Source of the DNA: Acetobacter sp. | GTDB taxonomy: Bacteria; Pseudomonadota; Alphaproteobacteria; RF32; CAG-239 | Reading direction: 5' to 3' | DNA length: 26,190 nt | Assembly: GCA_023665325.1 (NCBI GenBank) | Contig: JAMPED010000009.1 | Coordinates: 27,281 to 53,470 of the forward strand | Shown: positions 16,069-23,224 of the stretch, piece after piece | How positions within the stretch are numbered: position 1 is the first letter of the stretch | Layout: every line of letters begins with the position of its first letter | Program-made: the position numbers and the translations under genes | The notes under the pieces: model-generated | The model's input: the letters and a program-made list of their open reading frames with translations, nothing else | Databases searched by the model: none | What the model was told of the DNA's origin: nothing

Positions 16069-18159
16069 TTAATCCTTTTCTTGATTAGGGTTTAACTGTT
16101 GTAACAAACAATTTATCAAGGCAAAAGAATCGACTCCTTGATATTTGCTCTCAAGTCCAAATGCAAAAATATAGGGAATTTTTGCATTAAAATCTCTGCT
16201 TTCTTGAGTTAACTCAATGTTTTTTTGCAGATAAGATTTATAGTCTTCTGTTTCTTTTATTTTGTTGCGTAGCAATCCATTGCGGCGGGAGAACAAACGA
16301 TAGTATGAAAGGATGAGTCCCGCGGTTAAAATGATGATGACGGCATAAACGTTTGAAGTATAAATTGCCATCCAGCCGGCGATGCTTAAAAGTTCTAAGA
16401 CAACAAGTGCTTTGACTATCCAATTGGTTAATTTGCGGTGAAATTGGTATGATAGCGTGATTAAACCGGCAAAAATCAATACTGTGCAGCTTGTAATTAT
16501 TAAAAACGTATGTAAAGGATTAACTGCAACAGCTGAAGCGCCAACGATACCACAGAATAACATTGAGAGGCTGAATAGTAAATATAAGCTATTGAGTTGT
16601 AATTTATAAAGTCTGAAACGTTGGGTGGTTTTACCTTTAAGGTATTTATAAGCACGTTCTAACTTTAAGCGTGATTCTGGAGTGGCGGGCAGTGCTGTTT
16701 CAAGATTGGGAAACAGTTTTTGTATGAACTGCTGTTCGGTTTTAGAGAGTTTGCTTAGATTGTCAGTTTTTTTAATGAGGACAGCACTATTTTCTTTGGC
16801 GCGTAGTTCTAAGATGTTTTTGGAACAGAGATTAAGAATTTCGGCACCAAAAGATATTTTGTCAAACACTGCGGCGTTAATTAGACGGAACAATGCTGGT
16901 GTTTTTTGGAGTGTGATACGCGTTTTATCTTGATTGCGACGAATCTGAGCGGCTGAAATTTTGTATGAAGTAAATATGGCGGCTAGGGCTAGCAAAGCAA
17001 AGAGTACAGCGCCATAATCGTGTATGTACCACGTATATTTTTTAGCAAAATCTGGTGGGACGATAATGCCTTTTTCGAGTCGAATGAAAAGGTGTATGTC
17101 TTCTCCGACATCAAGGGCATCCGTATCAGCAAAGCCTAGGGAGTTTTCGGTTAGTGTTGTAATCGTTACACGTTGAGGGTTTACACCTTCTTTGGTGCTG
17201 ACGAAGGCATTTTGCTCCATAAAGGTTTTTCCGGTTGGCAATATAGCAACAGCGTTGGTTGAGCCAATAACATTTTTGATGGTGCGTCCAGTGATATCCC
17301 AATATAGTTCATCAAAATCATTGTAAAACCATACGGCACGATCAATTAGGTAATTAAAACGATAAGTATAAATTCCAGTAGGGAGGTCTAATGGTTCTTT
17401 AGGTTCGATGTGGAGGTAGTTTCCAATTTCGGTAATTTTGTATGGAACTTCTTGATCATTAACAGTGACTGATTCTAGAGATAAATCTATGCGACGTTTG
17501 GTGTTATTTAATGAATAAGCATATTTGGGAAGGATGCGATAAAATCCAGTAGGAAATCCTTCGTTATTTGAAACAAAAACAAACTCTTCGGTAACACGTA
17601 AAAGTCCTGTTGGTTCGATATTTAATGAGGTCAGCATATAGGCAATGTGTTCTTCGGCGGGGGCTAAAATTTCGCGTTTATCAGAAAGGCGGACGGTGAC
17701 ATACGGGAAATCAGGGACAAAGGGACGGTATTCTTCTTGTGCTTCTTTTAGGCGATAAAATGTTCCATCTATTTCAACATCTTCATTTAAAGTGCCGTGA
17801 CGATTGGCTCGGTTCATACTATCCTGATAAATTTGTTCATATGCAGAAATTGTGGCTTTTTGTTTTTCTTGTAACTCTTCGGTGGAAACAATGCTTGTGG
17901 AAGCGGGGGTGTTTATATCTTCTTGTAAGATATTAGCTTTAGAGATAATGGAGAGGCGCTTTTTGAGATATTGCTCAATAGCTGCTGTATCATTTAAGTC
18001 TGGAATTTCCTTGTAGAGGTTTTGTAAATCTTTAGCGTCTATTTTGGGCGCAGAGATTGGTTTGGCGGCAGCTTGTGCAGCACTTTGTACACTAGCATTA
18101 CTGTTTTGAGGTAAAATAGTGCTGATTACAAACAATAAACAAGCAAAAAACTTCTTCAT
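16069..18159 (-). CDS. DUF2207-domain exported membrane protein
   Basis: A 696-aa protein with a signal peptide (residues 1-22, MKKFFACLLFVISTILPQNS then NAS). A low-complexity, partly helical region (23-130) follows, then a beta-rich extracytoplasmic domain (about 150-365) with the DUF2207 hallmarks: RVTEEFVFVSNN, GFYRILP, IGNYLHIEPKEPL, GIYTYRFNYLIDRAVWFYND and ELYWDITG. Membrane helices lie near 380-398, 523-545, 550-570, 580-600 and 603-623, with a cytoplasmic-looking segment between the first two. The family is widespread and its function is not established. It heads the rml operon with a 3-bp gap to rmlA, so a link to envelope polysaccharide is a reasonable inference. GAAGGAAAAG precedes the ATG, and a good promoter lies 45-70 bases upstream. 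Confidence 0.85.
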   Translation of the reverse strand: MKKFFACLLFVISTILPQNSNASVQSAAQAAAKPISAPKIDAKDLQNLYKEIPDLNDTAAIEQYLKKRLSIISKANILQEDINTPASTSIVSTEELQEKQKATISAYEQIYQDSMNRANRHGTLNEDVEIDGTFYRLKEAQEEYRPFVPDFPYVTVRLSDKREILAPAEEHIAYMLTSLNIEPTGLLRVTEEFVFVSNNEGFPTGFYRILPKYAYSLNNTKRRIDLSLESVTVNDQEVPYKITEIGNYLHIEPKEPLDLPTGIYTYRFNYLIDRAVWFYNDFDELYWDITGRTIKNVIGSTNAVAILPTGKTFMEQNAFVSTKEGVNPQRVTITTLTENSLGFADTDALDVGEDIHLFIRLEKGIIVPPDFAKKYTWYIHDYGAVLFALLALAAIFTSYKISAAQIRRNQDKTRITLQKTPALFRLINAAVFDKISFGAEILNLCSKNILELRAKENSAVLIKKTDNLSKLSKTEQQFIQKLFPNLETALPATPESRLKLERAYKYLKGKTTQRFRLYKLQLNSLYLLFSLSMLFCGIVGASAVAVNPLHTFLIITSCTVLIFAGLITLSYQFHRKLTNWIVKALVVLELLSIAGWMAIYTSNVYAVIIILTAGLILSYYRLFSRRNGLLRNKIKETEDYKSYLQKNIELTQESRDFNAKIPYIFAFGLESKYQGVDSFALINCLLQQLNPNQEKD

Positions 18160-18190
18160 ATCTTTTCCTTCGTGGTTGCTAAATCTCGGC

Positions 18191-18223
18191 TTTAATGATA
18201 CGAGTATACATAGTTTAATGATA
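18191..18223. repeat. Direct repeat TTTAATGATA in the divergent promoter region
   Basis: TTTAATGATA occurs at 18191-18200 and again, identically, at 18214-18223, 23 bp apart start to start (about two helical turns). One copy lies between the -35 and -10 of the DUF2207-operon promoter and the other over its probable start site. It could be a regulator's binding site; chance in AT-rich DNA is also possible. Confidence 0.4.
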
Positions 18224-18230
18224 AAGACAA
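18203..18230 (-). promoter_or_regulatory. Promoter of the DUF2207-rmlACDB operon
   Basis: Reading leftward, TTGTCT (18230-18225), 16 bases, then TATACT (18208-18203). The -10 matches five of six consensus positions and the -35 four. It would transcribe the whole rhamnose operon. A 10-base direct repeat brackets its -10 element (see the separate entry). Confidence 0.55.
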
Positions 18231-18259
18231 GAAGTTAATGTTTTTTTAAGAGGATAACT

Positions 18260-18997
18260 ATGAATAAAGAAAATATTGCTGCGATTATTTTAGGAGCTGG
18301 CAAAGGGACACGAATGAAATCTGATTTACCAAAGGTAATGATGCCAGTGTGTGGTAAACCGATGATTAAGCATATTATCAATACACTGGAGGAAATGGGA
18401 ACTGAGGAGATTGTGACTGTTATTTCACCGGATGGAGAACTGGTTAAGAAAGAGACAGCTCCATATAAAACAACTGTACAGGCTGAACAATTGGGGACAG
18501 GACACGCGGTTAAATGTGCTCGTGAGGTTTTGAATGGTTTTGACGGTGTGGTTTTGGTTATTTTTGGGGATACGCCGCTGATTACTAAACATACATTTAT
18601 GCGAGCAGCTGAGAAAATTCGCGAAGGATATGCTGTGGCAGTGCTTGGTTTTCGTCCGGCAGATGCAGCTCGTTATGGTAGACTTAAGATGGATGGTGCA
18701 GAGCTGACAGGCATTGTAGAATATAAAGATGCAACAGACGAGGAAAGAGCAATCAATTTCTGCAATTCAGGATGTATGGGGTTTGATGGGAAATATTTAT
18801 TTGAAATTTTAGAGCGAATCGGCAATGAAAATGCGGCAAAAGAATATTATCTTACTGATGCGGTTAAAATTGCGCGTGAGATGGGGCTTAAATGTACTGC
18901 AATTGAGGGGAACCCTAAAGAGGTGGCGAGTGCCAATACGCGAGAGGAATTGGCTGAGCTTGAAATGTTTTATAAGGAAAGAGACACTTGGCTGTAA
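18260..18997 (+). CDS. GlmU-like nucleotidyltransferase (uridylyltransferase domain only)
   Basis: A 245-aa protein matching the N-terminal pyrophosphorylase half of GlmU, which makes UDP-GlcNAc from UTP and GlcNAc-1-phosphate for peptidoglycan and LPS. It has LGAGKGTRMKSDLPK (11-25), QAEQLGTGHAV (74-84), the GDTPL metal-binding motif (103-107), GRLKMDGAELTGIVEYKDA and NSGCMGFDG, and ends at YLTDAVKIAREMG...VASANTREEL. The C-terminal left-handed beta-helix acetyltransferase of full GlmU (about 200 more residues) is absent, and the next gene does not encode it. The frame ends cleanly and is part of a tight operon, so this looks like a natural single-domain form. AAGAGGA precedes the ATG. Whether it serves GlcNAc or another sugar phosphate is unknown. 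Confidence 0.88.
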   Translation: MNKENIAAIILGAGKGTRMKSDLPKVMMPVCGKPMIKHIINTLEEMGTEEIVTVISPDGELVKKETAPYKTTVQAEQLGTGHAVKCAREVLNGFDGVVLVIFGDTPLITKHTFMRAAEKIREGYAVAVLGFRPADAARYGRLKMDGAELTGIVEYKDATDEERAINFCNSGCMGFDGKYLFEILERIGNENAAKEYYLTDAVKIAREMGLKCTAIEGNPKEVASANTREELAELEMFYKERDTWL

Positions 18998-19425
18998 GAT
19001 TTAGAGAATATTGGTTTGGTGGGCTGTTGGGGCTGTTTGTCGTTTTGTTTTTGCTGTTTGTGGTGGTGGTGGCAATGGCGCCGCATAATGATATGAAGAT
19101 GCGTGGGTTTGCACCGTGTACCTATCAGATGACAACAGAGCTAAATTTGGCAGCAGGTGAACGGCAGATATGGGATGTTATGTCAACTGTCGGTAAGGGA
19201 TATTGGTGTTATGCAGGGGTGATGCGTATGGGAATGGCGAAATGGTATGCAGGAGAGCAGGAAACACCGTGGGCAAATTATTTTTTTGTGCCACTAACGG
19301 ATGTGGCAACGCCAGAGGAAAGTGAGCCTTTTTCTGAAGATTTGCTAAAAGCGAACTTACTTGAGGACAATGGCAAATCCTCGTTTATTGTTAATGAAGA
19401 AAATAAGGAGAGTATTGATGAGTAA
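18988..19425 (+). CDS. Small membrane-anchored protein of unknown function (145 aa)
   Basis: I do not recognise it. One strong membrane helix (about residues 10-31) follows a short basic N-terminus, so the rest (about 110 residues) is probably periplasmic. That part contains APCTYQMTTELNLAAGERQI, GKGYWCYAGVMRMGMAKWY and a proline/aspartate-rich acidic tail. Two cysteines could form a disulfide. No in-frame ATG precedes the membrane helix, so translation most likely starts at the TTG at 18988, which has AAGGA about 9 bases upstream. It overlaps the GlmU-like gene by 10 bp and the peptidase gene by 8 bp, so all three are probably translationally coupled. Confidence 0.75.
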   Translation: MAVRFREYWFGGLLGLFVVLFLLFVVVVAMAPHNDMKMRGFAPCTYQMTTELNLAAGERQIWDVMSTVGKGYWCYAGVMRMGMAKWYAGEQETPWANYFFVPLTDVATPEESEPFSEDLLKANLLEDNGKSSFIVNEENKESIDE

Positions 19426-21190
19426 AAATGAAAGAATGCCTGAGTGGGATTTGAGCGAATATTATGCGGACGTTGATGATAAAAAAATTGATGAAGATAT
19501 TGCGCTTTACGCAAAAAAAGCAGCAGCATTTGCTGAAAAATATCGAGGGCGTGTGGCAGAACTTTCGGCAGATGAGTTTTTAGAAGCGTTAAAAGAGCAG
19601 GAAGTTTTGAGCAATATTGCCTCTAAACTGGGTGGTTTTGCGGGGCTTAACTCTTCAACAAAACTGACAGATCCGAAATCGTCGGCGCTGTATCAAAAAG
19701 TGACGGAAGCTTTAAATGCAGCCGGAGCAAATTTGTTGTTTTTTGCTTTGGAATATAATGCTATTTCTGAGGAACAGGAAAAGAAACTACTCTCTGATGA
19801 GCGAATCGCTTTTTATAAGCCATATCTTAAACGGGTACGAAAGTTTAAGCCGTACGAACTTTCAGAGGATATTGAGAAGACATTGCTTGAAAAAGATGTG
19901 ACTTCTGGTTCGGCGTGGGTGCGTTTTTATGAGGAGTTTATGTCTCGTCTTTCATATACGGTAGATGGTAAGACATATAACGAAGCGGAAGTCGGAAAGT
20001 TTTGTCTGAGTCCGGATGCGAAAATTCGTGAAGAGGCTGGTAAAGAGATTAACCGTGTTTCGAAGGAAAATAGTTTTCAGGTTGGTTATATCTACAATAT
20101 GATAATGAAGGATAAAGCAGTTGAAGATGAGAAACGTGGATTTAAGTTGCCGATGTCTTCTCGCAACCTTTCAGAAGATGTGAGCGATGAAATTGTGACG
20201 AGTTTGGCTGAGACCGTGCGTGATAATTATAAAAACATAGCTTGGCGGTTTTATAAGCTTAAGGCCAAGTTGCTTGGGGTAGAGAAAATTCAGTATTGGG
20301 ATAGAAATGCGCCGTTGCCATTTGAAAGTGATAAAGCATATAGTTGGGATGAGGCGGTTAAAACTGTGCTTAATGCTTATAACGAGTTTTCACCAAAGCT
20401 TTATACGATAGCACGGGATTTCTTTGACAAACCGTGGATTGATGTGGCGCCGAAAGAGGGCAAAAGAGGCGGCGCTTTTTGTTCGGGACCGTTGGTGGAG
20501 GAGCATCCGTTTTTGTTATTAAACTTTGTGGGTAAGCGCAATGATGTATTGACCCTTGCACACGAATTGGGGCACGGTTGTCACCATCAGTTGCGGCGGG
20601 AAAATGGAATTTTGAATGAAACAACCCGTATGACAACCGAAGAGGTGGCATCGGTGTTTGGCGAGATGTTAGTGTTTCAATCAATGCTAAACAATGCGAC
20701 AAGTAAAGAGGAGAAAATCTCTTTATTAGCGATGAAAGTTAATGATATGATTAACACCGCTATTCGGCAGATTGCGTTTCACTTTTTTGAAACTCGTGCA
20801 CACGATGAGCGGAAAAATGGGGAAGTACCAGTGGAGCGTTTAAACGAAATCTGGCTTGAAGAGATGAGAGCTAGTCTTGGACCATCGGTTGAGGTGGATG
20901 AAAACTCTGCGCATATCTGGGAGCAAATTGGACACTTCTTCTTTTTGCCGTTTTATGTATATGCATATTCGTTTGCGGACTGTGTCGTTAATTCGCTTTA
21001 TTGGTTGAAACTTCAGGGAAAAGTTGAAAATTTTGAAGAGAAATATTTGAAGCTTCTCTCACAAACAGCAATCGGCGATTATAAAGATATTTTTGCACCG
21101 TTTGGGCTTAATCCGGAGAGTAAAGAATTTTGGCAAGGTGGGCTTAATCTTATTGCATATTATCTGGATGAGCTGGAAAAACTTTTGTAG
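19418..21190 (+). CDS. pepF: M3-family oligoendopeptidase (PepF-like)
   Basis: A cytoplasmic zinc metallopeptidase of 590 aa that degrades oligopeptides. The HExxH zinc motif is HELGH at about 382-386, with E409 in MTTEEVASVFGEML as the probable third ligand 23 residues later. Other M3B features are AFCSGPLVEEHPFLLLNF just before the active site and AHIWEQIGHFFFLPFYVYAYSFA near the end, with the usual helical N-terminal region. I start at the ATG at 19418 with AAGGAG upstream, giving MSKNERMPEWDLSEYY, the typical oligoendopeptidase F beginning; the frame is open further left but in the region coding for the upstream gene. It is the last gene of a three-gene overlapping operon. Confidence 0.95.
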   Translation: MSKNERMPEWDLSEYYADVDDKKIDEDIALYAKKAAAFAEKYRGRVAELSADEFLEALKEQEVLSNIASKLGGFAGLNSSTKLTDPKSSALYQKVTEALNAAGANLLFFALEYNAISEEQEKKLLSDERIAFYKPYLKRVRKFKPYELSEDIEKTLLEKDVTSGSAWVRFYEEFMSRLSYTVDGKTYNEAEVGKFCLSPDAKIREEAGKEINRVSKENSFQVGYIYNMIMKDKAVEDEKRGFKLPMSSRNLSEDVSDEIVTSLAETVRDNYKNIAWRFYKLKAKLLGVEKIQYWDRNAPLPFESDKAYSWDEAVKTVLNAYNEFSPKLYTIARDFFDKPWIDVAPKEGKRGGAFCSGPLVEEHPFLLLNFVGKRNDVLTLAHELGHGCHHQLRRENGILNETTRMTTEEVASVFGEMLVFQSMLNNATSKEEKISLLAMKVNDMINTAIRQIAFHFFETRAHDERKNGEVPVERLNEIWLEEMRASLGPSVEVDENSAHIWEQIGHFFFLPFYVYAYSFADCVVNSLYWLKLQGKVENFEEKYLKLLSQTAIGDYKDIFAPFGLNPESKEFWQGGLNLIAYYLDELEKLL

Positions 21191-21210
21191 CCTTTAGGGG
21201 CGTGCTATAT

Positions 21211-21334
21211 GTCATTGCGAGCGGAACGTAGTGTAACGTGGCAATCCAGCGGGTGAGGTAAGGTAAGCCTAGCGGCTTTGGGCTTGTGGATTGCCACGCC
21301 GATATGTGTCTGGCGGCACACGGCTCGTAATGAC
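21211..21334. repeat. MITE-like palindromic intergenic repeat, copy A
   Basis: About 124 bp bounded by GTCATTGCGAGC on the left and GCTCGTAATGAC on the right. Inner arms also pair: CGTGGCAATCCA near 21238 and TGGATTGCCACG near 21287. There is no room for a transposase, so it is a non-autonomous element of a class seen in many bacterial genomes. It follows directly after the peptidase gene. Confidence 0.8.
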
Positions 21335-21353
21335 GAGAACGGAGAATGTTTTA

Positions 21354-21400
21354 TGGATTGCTTCGTTTATTGTCTTATGGCTTACCTTGTAATGACGGTT
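21354..21400. repeat. Degenerate right arm of the same palindromic repeat
   Basis: GGATTGCTTCG near 21355 and CTTGTAATGACGG ending near 21398 repeat the right half of copy A with several changes and no left half. It appears to be a decayed tandem partner of copy A. Confidence 0.5.
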
Positions 21401-21410
21401 AAGTAGGCAT

Positions 21411-21447
21411 AAAAAATCCCCTCGTGTATTACTACACAGAGGGGATT
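21411..21447 (-). terminator. Rho-independent terminator of the SPFH gene
   Basis: A 9-bp perfect stem (AATCCCCTC at 21415-21423 with GAGGGGATT at 21439-21447) extends, after one bulged A, through GTGTA/TACAC to a TTAC loop. On the minus strand it is followed by a run of six T. It lies 13 bases after the stop codon of the SPFH gene and is the strongest terminator in the window. Confidence 0.9.
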
Positions 21448-21460
21448 AAACAGGGAAGGA

Positions 21461-22399
21461 TTACTTGCCCAGCAAATCATCAAGATTGACGATGCTGTTA
21501 CCCCCGAAAACTTTCGGGAAGTTTTTGGCAAGTGTCTCCTTGAGGAGCTCGGGATGAGACTTGAGTATCTCACCCAAACGCTCCTTAATCTCATTCTCAC
21601 TGGCGCCCTTGAGCTTTAAGGCATCAGCCTCAGCTTGAGCCTTGGTGAGAGCTGCCTTAGCCTCTGCCTCCGCAATGATTTGCATCTGCTCGGCTTTTGC
21701 CTCTACTATTTCTTTATACTTTTGGGTTTTAGCCAAATCAGAAATAGCTTTGGTATACTCGTCGTCAAATTTAACGTCAGTGATTGCTACAGACATATTA
21801 ACGAAGAGATTTCGGCCGGCTATGTTGTTGCATTGATTCTCGACTTTAGCAAGGTAAGCAGCCTCAATCTCCGTTGAGAGATCACCAAGCTTACCGTTGA
21901 TGTCTTCGTAAGTCTTCGAGGCAACAACTTGCGTCATCACAGCGTCAAGCCACGGGCAGAGGGCTTTGACAACATAGTTGTCTTCGCCGATGGTGGCGTG
22001 CAACTGTGCCACCTGAGCTTTATCAATTTGATAGGTCAGAGCATAGCTCAGGGTGATATCACGAAGATTCGCCGTTTTCATTACGTTGCTATCTTCGTGC
22101 TTTTGCAGGCGAACATCAACTTCTGTAACGGAGCTGATGAATGGCCATACAAACTGGAGACCAGCCTGCACGGGGTTCTTCATCATTTTGCCCAAAACAA
22201 TCTGATAGCCGACGTATCCCGGCATAACAATACACAGAGAATTCACCGTCAGCACTATGCCGAGTATAATGGTGAGTGCTGTTATTCCCCACCAAAGGTG
22301 GAAGAAACAGAGCGCGCCGGCAAGTACTGTCAACGCACTACCGATTTTGTTTACGAGTGACTTTGCAGCCACGAGACTAGAAATAAAATCTGTTGCCAT
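21461..22399 (-). CDS. SPFH/band-7 (prohibitin/stomatin-like) membrane protein, probably acquired horizontally
   Basis: A 312-aa protein with two hydrophobic segments near the N-terminus (about 19-36 and 38-60), then an SPFH domain (about 62-235) with LQFVWPFISSVTEVDVRLQK and ITLSYALTYQID. A long helical, coiled-coil-prone stretch (about 220-285) follows, rich in Ala, Glu and Lys (AEAEAKAALTKAQAEADALK). Such proteins form ring or cage scaffolds on membranes and often assist proteases; the partner is unknown here. Codon use differs sharply from the neighbours: AAG, GAG, CTC and GCC are frequent, whereas adjacent genes prefer AAA, GAA, TTA and GCA/GCT. The ATG has an A/T-rich leader without a Shine-Dalgarno sequence, a trait common in Bacteroidota. 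Repeats flank it on both sides. I infer transfer from another phylum. Confidence 0.85.
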   Translation of the reverse strand: MATDFISSLVAAKSLVNKIGSALTVLAGALCFFHLWWGITALTIILGIVLTVNSLCIVMPGYVGYQIVLGKMMKNPVQAGLQFVWPFISSVTEVDVRLQKHEDSNVMKTANLRDITLSYALTYQIDKAQVAQLHATIGEDNYVVKALCPWLDAVMTQVVASKTYEDINGKLGDLSTEIEAAYLAKVENQCNNIAGRNLFVNMSVAITDVKFDDEYTKAISDLAKTQKYKEIVEAKAEQMQIIAEAEAKAALTKAQAEADALKLKGASENEIKERLGEILKSHPELLKETLAKNFPKVFGGNSIVNLDDLLGK

Positions 22400-22767
22400 A
22401 ATTTTATTTTTTATGAAACAAAGTACTTATTTCTTTTCTAAATTTATTTTAACTATTAAAGCGTGGTCATATCTCTGCGTAAGAGCGTCGGTGTCAGTCT
22501 ATCACCTTCTAAACGTTGCCTTAATGCGTGAAAATTTGTTAGACCGCAAATAAACCCTTTCAAGCCTATTTGTAACCCTTAAATCTTCTAAATCTATCCA
22601 AGAAACAGTTTTCCCTGTTTTGTTAGAATAATTTACATATCTGTTAATTTAGGTCTTTAGAATACCATATTTTTGAAGTTTAGTCAATAGTTTTTGTTTG
22701 TGGATTGGTGGCAGCGGTACTTGCTTGACTTTGGGCTGTGGCGAGTGGAGGGGCGACGTTTAAAGAC
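22400..22767. other. Non-coding leader of the SPFH gene
   Basis: No convincing gene lies here. It holds the AT-rich upstream region of the SPFH gene (minus strand) and a small hairpin, AAACAG at 22603-22608 pairing with CTGTTT at 22615-22620. No clear sigma70 promoter is seen; a TTTG element on the minus strand near 22419 is weakly reminiscent of Bacteroidota promoters but not at consensus spacing. Confidence 0.5.
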
Positions 22768-22943
22768 GTCATTGCGAGCGGAACGTAGTGTAGCGTGGCA
22801 ATCCAGCAGAGTAGGGTTTGCGTTTGGGGTGAGGAGATCCCTTGACGGCTTGCGGGCAAGCCGAGGGATGACAGGTATGGAGGACTACGTCACTGGTCTG
22901 TGGATTGCCACGGTTGCTGCCTTACGGCGCACCTCGCAATGAC
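22768..22943. repeat. MITE-like palindromic repeat, copy B, with a second element nested inside
   Basis: It has the same ends as copy A: GTCATTGCGAGCGGAACGTA on the left and CTCGCAATGAC on the right, with inner arms CGTGGCAATCCA and TGGATTGCCACG. Between them lies a separate hairpin, ATCCCT (22837-22842) ... GGCTTGC (22847-22853), loop, GCAAGCC (22856-22862) ... AGGGAT (22864-22869), which copy A lacks. An open frame over this repeat is not a gene. Confidence 0.8.
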
Positions 22944-23019
22944 GGTGGCAGCGCCACGGGTATAACATTGGCTGTGGCGGGTGGAGAGTACCTTTTTTAA
23001 CGAGCGGGCTGAGGGGAAT

Positions 23020-23154
23020 GTGGATTGCGCTGCTACGGAAAACGGTGTTTTCCTACTTGCGCGAACAACTAAACGTTGCTGTGGTTATTCCTTACTTGCA
23101 ATGTTAAGAGAAGTTTGCCGCGCGCTTATGCCTTACAGCGGCGCTCGCAATGAC
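23020..23154. repeat. Degenerate palindromic repeat, copy C
   Basis: It begins GTGGATTGCGC and ends GCGCTCGCAATGAC, matching the right half of copies A and B. Inside is a 7-bp perfect hairpin, GGAAAAC (23037-23043) with GTTTTCC (23047-23053) around GGT. The left half is missing. Confidence 0.55.
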
Positions 23155-23194
23155 GGGGAGGAGAGAGAGGGATTGCGAGGACGAAGCATAAGAA

Positions 23195-23218
23195 TCCCCC
23201 GCTTTTAAGGGCGGGGGA
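23195..23218 (-). terminator. GC-rich hairpin after the autotransporter gene, probable terminator
   Basis: TCCCCCGC (23195-23202) pairs perfectly with GCGGGGGA (23211-23218) around an 8-base loop, ending 6 bases after the autotransporter stop codon. The T-run on the minus strand is short (TTCTTATG), so it is a weaker terminator than the SPFH one. The adjoining GATTGCGAGGACGAAGCA suggests it may derive from the same repeat family. Confidence 0.55.
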
Positions 23219-23224
23219 GAGGTG

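Noticed and set aside
22400..22430. Bacteroidota-type promoter before the SPFH gene
   Set aside because: A TACTTTG sequence is present on the minus strand, but the spacing within the -7 element is one base short and no clear -33 element is seen; too weak to list.
22694..22942. 82-codon plus-strand frame
   Set aside because: It runs through palindromic repeat copy B; its SLRAERSVAWQSS stretch is the typical translation of that repeat and there is no ribosome site.
21211..23157. Possible CRISPR array
   Set aside because: The repeats are palindromic, of different lengths, irregularly spaced and not separated by uniform spacers; no cas gene is nearby.
22981..23208. 75-codon plus-strand frame
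   Set aside because: It lies wholly in degenerate repeat copy C and the GC-rich hairpin; no protein-like features.
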